From Candidatus Iainarchaeum sp. (lineage in GTDB: Archaea > Iainarchaeota > Iainarchaeia > Iainarchaeales > JAAZKV01), in assembly GCA_028690725.1 (NCBI GenBank), contig JAQVAR010000048.1, forward strand, positions 1 to 5,609: a DNA stretch of 5,609 bases. The letters run 5' to 3'. This document shows positions 1 to 5,068 of the stretch, piece by piece. The notes under the pieces are model-generated. The model was not told the origin of the DNA. It made no database searches and worked only from the letters and a program-made list of their open reading frames with translations. Every line of letters begins with the position of its first letter. The first letter of the stretch is position 1. Both the position numbers and the translations under genes were made by a program.

Positions 1-50
1 GTAGTTTCAAAGTGGCGCGGCAGCGCCACGCTGCGCAAAAAAGATACTAC
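1..50. repeat. GC-rich nested inverted repeat at the left window edge
   Basis: GTAGT (1-5) is complementary to ACTAC (46-50). Between them GTGGCGC (12-18) pairs perfectly with GCGCCAC (23-29) around a GGCA loop. A second hairpin, GCAGCG (20-25) with CGCTGC (29-34), uses the same bases and excludes the first, so the element can fold two ways. GC is about 54% in these 50 bases against about 24% in 121-240, so the segment is foreign in composition. Possible identities are the terminal hairpin of a transposable element, a repetitive palindrome, or the end of a structured RNA that begins outside the window. The pairing is seen directly; the role is not determined. Confidence 0.5.
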
Positions 51-82
51 TTAGAAATAGATAATTAGCTCGCTTTCATCCT

Positions 83-96
83 CACCTTAAAAGGTG
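83..96. repeat. Short hairpin CACCTT/AAGGTG
   Basis: CACCT (83-87) pairs with AGGTG (92-96) around a TAAA loop. It lies about 17 nt before the point where coding similarity of the downstream ABC ORF begins. A small hairpin 10-20 nt inside the boundary of a non-coding block is compatible with the right end of an IS200/IS605-type element, where such hairpins are bound by TnpA and form the 3' part of the TnpB guide RNA. No transposase or TnpB sequence is visible, so this reading is speculative. Confidence 0.35.
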
Positions 97-170
97 CAGT
101 TTTCTCGCTCGACTAGATAAAAAATTTTTCTTACGATTTATTGAGGAGAAATGGAACAATAAATCAACAA

Positions 171-977
171 ATGACTTCTGTTAGAAACATTGATCCAATA
201 ATAAATGTTTTTGAAAAAAAGAAGAAAATAAAGAGGGTTAAAATGATTGGTTGGAAAAAAATAATTGTGACAAATCTTTTCTTTTCATACCAAAACAAAA
301 AAGATTTTTACAATCTAAAAAATATTAATTTAGAAATAAAAAAAGGGGAAAAAATCGCTTTTGTTGGAGAAAACGGTTCTGGAAAATCAACAATGCTAAT
401 GATAATCAAAAGTCTTTATCATTCAAAAGGAGAAATTTATTTAGATGAAATCAAACTAAAAGATTATTTCAAAGGAATAAGTTACAAAATAGCTTTGATA
501 CCACAAGAAGCAGAATTATTCAAGAATACTATAAAACACAATATTACACTAGGCGTTAAATACAGGAAAGAACACATAGAGAAATTGGTTAAAATAACAA
601 ACTTTGATAAAACACTAGAAAAATTCCCAGAAAAATACGAAAAAAATATTGGGGAAAAAGGGTCTAATCTTTCAGGCGGAGAAAAACAAAAACTAGCGTT
701 AACAAGAGGATTGCTTGCAAGTAAAGAAAAAGAAATTATTTTGTTGGATGAGCCAACCAGCAAAATAGACCCAAAAAACGAGTTAGAAATATACAAGAAT
801 ATTTTAGAAGAATTCAAAGAAAAAACAATAATTTCAACGGTACACAGACTACACTTACTAAAACTATTTGACAAAATTGTTTTCTTTGAAAAAGGAAAAA
901 TTGTTGCCGCGGGAAATCTAGAAGAAGTGTTAAAAAACGAGAATTTTTATGAAATGTGGAAAAAAAATAGTTTTTAG
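171..977 (+). CDS. ABC-exporter-type ATP-binding domain, missing its membrane domain
   Basis: This is an ATP-hydrolysing nucleotide-binding domain of the exporter class that is normally fused to six membrane helices. Numbered from ATG 171 (268 aa), the order is: a helical linker at residues 1-25; the A-loop aromatic Y40; Walker A GENGSGKST (66-74); Q-loop Gln112; signature LSGGE (167-171); Walker B ILLDE with D193 and E194; a D-loop SKID; and the switch His225. All catalytic motifs are present, so the domain itself looks functional. A full exporter has about 570-600 residues, so roughly 300 N-terminal residues are absent. The reading frame is open back to a TAG at 114-116, and the translated stretch 117-170 still resembles the post-TM6 linker of exporters. 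This suggests the gene was cut near 114 and that it may be a pseudogene remnant. The start is uncertain: TTG 141 and ATG 243 are alternatives, and none has a well-placed Shine-Dalgarno. It could instead be a soluble ABC ATPase that works with a separate permease. It ends 44 bp before the ATPase gene. Confidence 0.8.
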   Translation: MTSVRNIDPIINVFEKKKKIKRVKMIGWKKIIVTNLFFSYQNKKDFYNLKNINLEIKKGEKIAFVGENGSGKSTMLMIIKSLYHSKGEIYLDEIKLKDYFKGISYKIALIPQEAELFKNTIKHNITLGVKYRKEHIEKLVKITNFDKTLEKFPEKYEKNIGEKGSNLSGGEKQKLALTRGLLASKEKEIILLDEPTSKIDPKNELEIYKNILEEFKEKTIISTVHRLHLLKLFDKIVFFEKGKIVAAGNLEEVLKNENFYEMWKKNSF

Positions 978-980
978 AAA

Positions 981-990
981 CAAATAAATA
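981..990 (+). promoter_or_regulatory. Possible TATA element for the P-type ATPase gene
   Basis: CAAATAAATA lies about 32-41 nt before ATG 1022 in the 44-bp gap after the ABC ORF. If transcription starts about 26 nt downstream, the leader would be just long enough to hold the AGGTG site. The match to an archaeal TATA box is loose and the whole gap is A-rich, so read-through from the upstream ORF is equally possible. Confidence 0.25.
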
Positions 991-1011
991 AACAAAGAAC
1001 TTTTTCTTATT

Positions 1012-1016
1012 AGGTG
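1012..1016 (+). promoter_or_regulatory. Ribosome binding site AGGTG of the P-type ATPase gene
   Basis: AGGTG ends 5 nt before ATG 1022 and matches the archaeal anti-Shine-Dalgarno core (GGAGGTGA). It fixes the start at 1022, although the frame is open back to a TAA at 989-991. The two downstream genes at 4968 (minus) and 5069 lack such a site. Confidence 0.65.
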
Positions 1017-1021
1017 TTTTA

Positions 1022-3646
1022 ATGGAACAAGGACTAAGAGAAACAGAAGCAAAAAAACTTTTAGAAAAATATGGTCCTAACGAATTAAGTGAAAAAGGAA
1101 AAATAACTCCCCTAACAATATTGTTGAGACAAATAAAAAACAATTTCATTATTTATTTGTTGAGTGCAGCACTAATAATCTCTTTTTTTGTTGGAAAAAT
1201 TATTACTGCTTACGTATTACTAGGCGTAATAATAATTGTTGTTGGAACAGGATTCATACAAGAGTATAGTGCTGACAAAGCAGTAAAATCCTTGAAAAAA
1301 ATGTTGATGCACGTTTCAATAGTAATAAGGGATGGAAAAGAAAAAGAAATTAATTCTATTGAAATAGTTCCAGGCGACATATTATTGTTGAGAACTGGAG
1401 AAAAAGTTCCAGCTGATTGCAAACTAATAGAACAAACAAACCTGCTTGTCAATGAATCAATTTTGACTGGAGAATCAAGAGAAATACAAAAAAAGATTAA
1501 TGGTGGCGAAGAACACAAAGACGATAACATGATTTTCATGGGAACACTAATACTCGCAGGAAAATGCAAGGCAAGAGTAATACACACCGGAATGAACACC
1601 AAGTTTGGTAAAATAGCCAATCTTATTTCGAGCATAGAAAAAGAAATGCCATTACAAAAAAAAGTTGGTGTAATAGCAAAATATATGGCCACAATAGGAT
1701 TAATAGTGTCAATACTAGTTGGTTTGATAATATTGTTTAGGGCACCAGTAATCGATTTCGATTTAATAACAGGAATACTAATTATTGTTATAGCTGTTGC
1801 AGTGAGTTCTTTTCCAGAAGGTTTTCCAGTTGTACTAACAACAACCCTTTCACTCGGAGCACACAGGATGGCCAAAAAAAATGCGATTATTAACAGGATG
1901 TCTATTATTGAAACACTTGGAGAAACAACTGTTATTTGTTCTGACAAAACAGGAACAATAACTAAAGGAGAGATGACTGTAAAAAAAGTTTTTGTTAGTG
2001 GAAAAGAGATTAGTGTTACAGGAACTGGGTACGAGACAAACGGAGATTTTTTTTACAACAACAAAAAAATTGTTTTAGAAAAAGAAAAAGATTTATCGCT
2101 AATAATAAAAGGAAGTGTTCTTTGTAATGATTCAATAATAGAAAAAACTCTTGATGGAAAAGAATACAATGTTATTGGTAGTCCAACAGAAGCTTCTTTG
2201 CTAGTCATGAGTGGAAAAGCAAATTTTTTCAAAGAAGATTTTGTTAGTGAGAGAACAAGAGAAATTCCTTTTAGTTCAGAGCGAAAAATAATGAGTGTAA
2301 TGTACAAAGAACAAAATAATTCAAAGAACAATATTGTTTATAGTAAGGGGGCAACAGAAGTTTTGATAGAAAAATGTGATTTTATAATAAAAAATGGTGA
2401 CATACAAAAACTTTCTAAAAAAGAAAAAGAAAGAATATTAGAAGAAAACAAGAAGTGTACCCTGGATTCTTTTAGAACACTAGGAATAGCTTACAAGAAA
2501 ACTAGTTCAAAAACTATTACCGAGGACAAACTAGTCTTCATTGGTTTTGTTGCAATAGATGACCCACCAAGAAAAGAAGTAAAACAAGCTATAAAGGATT
2601 GTTACACTGCCGGAATAAAAGTAAAAATGATTACTGGTGACAACAAGGAAACCGCGTTATCAATAGCAAGACAAATCGGTTTAAAAAACACAAAAATAAT
2701 AGAAGGAAAAGAATTAGATCATATTACTGACAACGAACTAAAACACATTGTTAATGAAATAAATATTTTTGCAAGAGTAAAACCAGAGCACAAACTAAGG
2801 ATTGTTAGAGCATTAAAAGAGAATGGCGAAATAGTTACAATGACTGGCGACGGCGTCAATGATGCCCCATCATTAAAAGAAGCGCATATTGGGGTAGCAA
2901 TGGGAAAAAATGGGACAGATGTTTCTCGAAGTGTTTCAGACATGATTTTAAAGGATGATAATTTTGCTTCAATAGTTGATGCAGTAAAAGAAGGAAGAAC
3001 AATATTCAAGAACATACAAAAATTTTCTAGCTACCAAATATCAATAAACTTTGCACAAGTAGCAATAATATTTTTTGCAATACTAATAGGAATGCCCTTA
3101 CCATTAATAGCACTACAAATACTATTCATCAACCTGTTTTCTGACGAGATACTAGCAATAACACTCGCCTTCAATCCACACTCAGAAAAAATAATGAATA
3201 TTCCTCCAAGAAAAAATTCTGGAATAATAAACAAGCGATTACTACAATTAATAACAATAGCCGGAACAACAATGACATTCTTCTCACTACTAATATTCTA
3301 TGTTTCATACACGATATTTGGTTACAACCTAGCAGAATCCCAAACAATGGTTTTCTTGACAATGATATTCTTTGGAATAACAAACGCTTACAATTTCAGA
3401 TCATTCAGAAAACTAACAATAAATAGATCATTACTAGTAAACAAAAACATGTTTTATGCAACAATAATAGTGCTAATAGTAACAATGACAATAATATTCA
3501 CGCCAATAGGAACACTATTTGAAGTGACCTCAATAAGAATAGAAAAAATATTGTTAACACTAGCAATATCCACAACAATCGTAATAATTTTTGACGTACT
3601 AAAAAAAATTAATGAGAAAAAAAATTATTGGAAAGAACTAAACTAA
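1022..3646 (+). CDS. P2A-type (Ca2+-ATPase-like) cation-transporting P-type ATPase
   Basis: This is a membrane pump that couples ATP hydrolysis to cation export through a phospho-aspartate intermediate. It has 874 aa, a normal length for a prokaryotic P2A ATPase. The order is: a short N-terminal segment ending in GLRETEAKKLLEKYGPNEL; TM1-2 (about 42-80); actuator domain with LTGES (148-152); TM3-4 (about 216-280) with PEGFP (265-269, Glu266 in the ion site); phosphorylation site DKTGT (Asp308); nucleotide domain with KGA (442-444); hinge motifs MITGD (536-540) and TGDGVND (608-614); TM5-6 (about 668-715); and TM7-10 (about 735-860). By my alignment to SERCA, the site II residues E309, N796 and D800 are kept as Glu266, Asn704 and Asp708. 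The site I acids are not kept: E771 becomes Gln679 and E908 becomes Gly785. This favours one ion per cycle, as in PMCA and PMR1. Ca2+ is the likeliest substrate, but Mn2+ or Na+ cannot be excluded. No frameshift or missing catalytic motif is seen. It is codirectional with the ABC ORF. Confidence 0.96.
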   Translation: MEQGLRETEAKKLLEKYGPNELSEKGKITPLTILLRQIKNNFIIYLLSAALIISFFVGKIITAYVLLGVIIIVVGTGFIQEYSADKAVKSLKKMLMHVSIVIRDGKEKEINSIEIVPGDILLLRTGEKVPADCKLIEQTNLLVNESILTGESREIQKKINGGEEHKDDNMIFMGTLILAGKCKARVIHTGMNTKFGKIANLISSIEKEMPLQKKVGVIAKYMATIGLIVSILVGLIILFRAPVIDFDLITGILIIVIAVAVSSFPEGFPVVLTTTLSLGAHRMAKKNAIINRMSIIETLGETTVICSDKTGTITKGEMTVKKVFVSGKEISVTGTGYETNGDFFYNNKKIVLEKEKDLSLIIKGSVLCNDSIIEKTLDGKEYNVIGSPTEASLLVMSGKANFFKEDFVSERTREIPFSSERKIMSVMYKEQNNSKNNIVYSKGATEVLIEKCDFIIKNGDIQKLSKKEKERILEENKKCTLDSFRTLGIAYKKTSSKTITEDKLVFIGFVAIDDPPRKEVKQAIKDCYTAGIKVKMITGDNKETALSIARQIGLKNTKIIEGKELDHITDNELKHIVNEINIFARVKPEHKLRIVRALKENGEIVTMTGDGVNDAPSLKEAHIGVAMGKNGTDVSRSVSDMILKDDNFASIVDAVKEGRTIFKNIQKFSSYQISINFAQVAIIFFAILIGMPLPLIALQILFINLFSDEILAITLAFNPHSEKIMNIPPRKNSGIINKRLLQLITIAGTTMTFFSLLIFYVSYTIFGYNLAESQTMVFLTMIFFGITNAYNFRSFRKLTINRSLLVNKNMFYATIIVLIVTMTIIFTPIGTLFEVTSIRIEKILLTLAISTTIVIIFDVLKKINEKKNYWKELN

Positions 3647-3845
3647 AAAAACAAACACCAAAACAATTACGACAAACAAACACTATTACTTCCACAAACA
3701 ACGAAAAAAACCGATTTTTGCAAAAACTTCCACAATTGACTTAATTTTCAATGCTTTTTCTTTGGTTTTCACACAATTTTGTTACAATTGGTTCGAATTA
3801 GTTAAAGTTCAAGAATAAGTAAGAGTAATCCTTTTGTTTATTCAA
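3647..3845. other. AT-rich intergenic stretch after the ATPase gene
   Basis: About 200 bp of A- and T-rich sequence (about 28% GC) with no convincing ORF on either strand. It holds short T-runs (3715-3719, 3754-3758) that could end ATPase transcription. A 9-nt direct repeat, CAATTGGTT, occurs at 3785-3793 and 3843-3851; the second copy overlaps the first bases of the structured RNA. The TTCGAAT at 3792-3798 resembles a tRNA T-loop, but its flanks do not pair. No clear TATA box is placed to start the downstream RNA at 3846. Confidence 0.5.
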
Positions 3846-4073
3846 TTGGTTGGCGGGACAATTCGGTTGTCCTGGAAAGGATATGTCAAAGACAGCCTCT
3901 TCTAGTTATTCTACCATTGAAGCAAAGACTGGACTATAACTCTTTGCCTAAAACTAGTAACTAGAAAAGCTTCCACTTTGCATGAAAGAGATAACCATTA
4001 GAATAAATCGAAAGGTTATGTTTGATTTGATTTCATTCATGGAACTCTTTCACCGAGTCCAGTCGCCAACCAA
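3846..4073 (+). ncRNA. Structured RNA of unassigned family (about 228 nt) with pseudoknot
   Basis: The segment is closed by a perfect 10-bp helix, P1 (3846-3855 with 4064-4073). Inside it are: P2, GGACAA 3856-3861 with TTGTCC 3867-3872 around a UUCGG loop; P3, TGTC 3884-3887 with GACA 3891-3894; P4, a perfect 9-bp helix 3900-3908 with 3958-3966; nested P5, GCAAAGA 3922-3928 with TCTTTGC 3941-3947; P6, TGAAAGAG 3983-3990 with CTCTTTCA 4045-4052; and P7, ATAACC 3991-3996 with GGTTAT 4014-4019, stacked on P6. The P5 loop (CTGGACT 3929-3935) is complementary to AGTCCAG 4056-4062 beside P1, giving a 7-bp pseudoknot. GC is about 39% against about 28% upstream. I see no RNase P core motifs, no SRP helix 8 signature and no tRNA-like domain. 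The strand is assigned from the codirectional ORF downstream; the reverse complement would fold similarly. It may be a leader of that ORF or an independent RNA. The base pairing is seen in the sequence; the function is unknown. Confidence 0.7.
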
Positions 4074-4084
4074 ATAAAAAAAAT

Positions 4085-4090
4085 AAAGGG
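4085..4090 (+). promoter_or_regulatory. Weak ribosome binding site for the lysine-rich ORF
   Basis: AAAGGG lies 7 nt before the TTG at 4098 and 12 nt after the end of the structured RNA. It is a partial Shine-Dalgarno. It matters because an in-frame TAA (4095-4097) directly precedes the TTG, which is therefore the only early start available. Confidence 0.35.
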
Positions 4091-4097
4091 ATTTTAA

Positions 4098-4262
4098 TTG
4101 AAAAAGAAAGTTGCTAAGAAAAAAGTTGGTTCAAATTCTAAAAAGGTAAAAAAACCTAGTATCAAAAAAGCTAAGCGAGTAAAGAAAAAATCTAGAAGAC
4201 CAAGCAGAAAAAGTAAAAAAAGCAAAGTAATGAAAATGAAGAAACTATCTAGCAAAAAATAA
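4098..4262 (+). CDS. Small lysine-rich basic protein, TTG start
   Basis: This is a 54-residue ORF in which more than half of the residues are Lys or Arg. It begins KKKVAKKKVGSNSKK and ends KKLSSKK. There is no hydrophobic segment, no signal peptide and no recognisable enzymatic motif. The low-complexity K/S/R/P composition resembles the tails of histone H1-like and other nucleic-acid-binding proteins, so DNA, RNA or ribosome binding is a guess from charge alone. The start is constrained: TAA occupies the codon immediately upstream and no ATG occurs until near the 3' end. It lies 24 nt after the structured RNA with no T-tract between, and is followed by the A/T terminator at 4265. Because AAA-rich sequence stays open easily in this genome, a non-coding origin is possible. 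The mixture of AAA, AAG, AGA and CGA codons, together with GTT, GCT, TCT and AGC codons, argues for real coding. Confidence 0.55.
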   Translation: MKKKVAKKKVGSNSKKVKKPSIKKAKRVKKKSRRPSRKSKKSKVMKMKKLSSKK

Positions 4263-4264
4263 TT

Positions 4265-4281
4265 AAAAAAAATCTTTTTTT
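4265..4281. terminator. Bidirectional A/T-tract terminator between convergent genes
   Basis: Eight A (4265-4272), TC, then seven T (4275-4281) form a self-complementary tract. It gives a U-run to transcripts from either side. It lies 3 nt after the stop of the lysine-rich ORF and about 40 nt beyond the stop of the minus-strand gene. Archaeal termination depends mainly on such T-tracts. The adjacent TTTAAATATT looks like a TATA box but has no gene at the right distance. Confidence 0.55.
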
Positions 4282-4323
4282 AAATATTCAAATTAAATTG
4301 CTAAACAATATTATCTAAAATAA

Positions 4324-4968
4324 TTATAATAACAACAAAATCAATATTCCAATTGTTTTAAAGAAAAAACTTAGTATAATTAGTTTTACAATACTTATTT
4401 TCGATAAACCAGCTAGAATAGTTATTCCGGCCTCATCAGGAAGAGGAGAAGCAAGTAATATTCCAGCAAAAACAATTGAAAAATAATTAACATGCACTGA
4501 TTTAAAATTAGAGTTAATCCTGTGTTTCACAAACAAAAAAGGTCTTTCTTTTCTAAGTTTTTGAAATTCTTCTTCAAAAGAAAAGTTAACAAATTTAAAA
4601 ATTATTAAATCAGATAAAACTGCTCCAAAACCAGCTAGAATTGCTATCAAAAAAACATTTTCAGGTTTCATTATAATAAAAACTGCTGTTGCAAAAGGAG
4701 TAGTAAAACCAAAAGAAAATAATAAACCCGAAATGAATACGCCCGCATACTCCATATAACCAAGGTGAGATACTATTTGTAAAAAAAAGTCGTTTTGAAA
4801 AAAGATAATTGCTAATACAATACACAATGAAAAAATAATTAATTTTGGATACTTAAAAGCAAGAAGATGTGTTCCTTGAATTACTAAAAAAAATCTCTTC
4901 CAATAATTATCTGACTCATTAACAACCAAATTAATAGAACCTTTTTCGTCCAAACTATTCTCAACCAT
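4324..4968 (-). CDS. Polytopic membrane protein, DedA/VTT-like (tentative)
   Basis: A 214-aa integral membrane protein of uncertain function. It has a polar N-terminus (1-25), TM1 (about 41-58), a hydrophobic Gly/Phe-rich segment GLLFSFGFTTPF (81-92), TM3 (about 104-126), a charged cytosol-like loop with EEEFQKLRKERP (132-143), and a C-terminal pair (about 161-187 and 192-213). Two proline-centred stretches, FTTPFATAVF and SPLPDEAGITILAGLSK, lie in the first and second halves. They fit the half-helical re-entrant loops of the DedA/VTT fold, where a hydrophobic-Pro motif followed by an Ala-Gly is typical. Family assignment is from pattern recognition only. DedA-fold proteins act in lipid scrambling or transport and in proton-dependent drug tolerance, but no substrate can be given here. 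ATG 4968 is the first start and has no Shine-Dalgarno, consistent with a leaderless mRNA. The gene is convergent with the lysine-rich ORF and divergent from the antiporter gene. Confidence 0.85.
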   Translation of the reverse strand: MVENSLDEKGSINLVVNESDNYWKRFFLVIQGTHLLAFKYPKLIIFSLCIVLAIIFFQNDFFLQIVSHLGYMEYAGVFISGLLFSFGFTTPFATAVFIIMKPENVFLIAILAGFGAVLSDLIIFKFVNFSFEEEFQKLRKERPFLFVKHRINSNFKSVHVNYFSIVFAGILLASPLPDEAGITILAGLSKISIVKLIILSFFFKTIGILILLLL

Positions 4969-4990
4969 ACAATAAAAATATTACAAACGC

Positions 4991-5000
4991 ATTAAAAAAA
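4991..5000 (-). promoter_or_regulatory. Possible TATA element of the minus-strand membrane protein gene
   Basis: Read on the minus strand this is TTTTTTTAAT, 23-32 nt before the ATG at 4968. That is the distance expected for a leaderless archaeal promoter. The match is only approximate in such AT-rich DNA. Confidence 0.3.
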
Positions 5001-5034
5001 GAATGATAACGAAAAGACACACAACACGCAATAA

Positions 5035-5043
5035 TTTTAAATA
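5035..5043 (+). promoter_or_regulatory. Archaeal TATA box of the antiporter gene
   Basis: TTTTAAATA is centred about 30 nt before ATG 5069. The T-rich stretch 5051-5068 between them contains no Shine-Dalgarno. The geometry fits TBP/TFB binding with transcription starting at or within a few bases of the ATG. This is the best archaeal promoter in the window and one of the main supports for the domain assignment. Confidence 0.65.
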
Positions 5044-5068
5044 CATATAATTCTTTCTTATTTCGATT

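Noticed and set aside
64..95. Minus-strand AAGGTGAGG followed by ATG
   Set aside because: It is a good-looking ribosome site, but the frame ends after four codons (MKAS, then TAA). The bases belong to the 83-96 hairpin.
151..162. ATG 151 after GAGGAG, and its ten-base identity (AATGGAACAA) with the ATPase start at 1021-1030
   Set aside because: The frame stops after three codons, the spacing to the purines is only 2 nt, and a ten-base match in such A-rich sequence is not informative.
3785..3810. tRNA T-arm-like GGTTCGAATTAG
   Set aside because: The bases flanking the putative T-loop do not form a 5-bp stem, and no acceptor, D or anticodon arm can be found upstream.
3785..3851. Direct repeat CAATTGGTT at 3785-3793 and 3843-3851
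   Set aside because: Two 9-mers 58 bp apart with no further copies. The first could compete for the P1 3' strand through TTGGTT, but six bases are too few to claim a switch.
3883..3939. An 18-codon ORF (ATG 3883) preceded by AAGGAT
   Set aside because: The purine run is only 2 nt from the ATG, the peptide is low complexity, and the bases form P3, P4 and P5 of the RNA.
3846..4073. Assignment of the structured RNA to RNase P or SRP RNA
   Set aside because: GGAAAG at 3874-3879 and the UUCGG hairpin near the 5' end recall these RNAs. However, the RNase P 3' core motif (ACAGAAA-like), the SRP helix 8 loops and the long SRP rod are absent. A highly diverged form cannot be fully excluded without covariance models.
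3982..4077. A 31-codon ORF (ATG 3982, beginning MKEITIRINRK) inside the structured RNA, open upstream to 3961
   Set aside because: It has no Shine-Dalgarno or TATA spacing before ATG 3982. It covers helices P6, P7 and the 3' strand of P1, whose perfect pairing explains the sequence better. It would be worth reviving if homologues keep the frame.
4279..4288. TATA-like TTTAAATATT
   Set aside because: No plus-strand gene follows within a plausible distance, and the sequence lies in the overlap of two converging transcripts. It is part of the terminator's AT tract.
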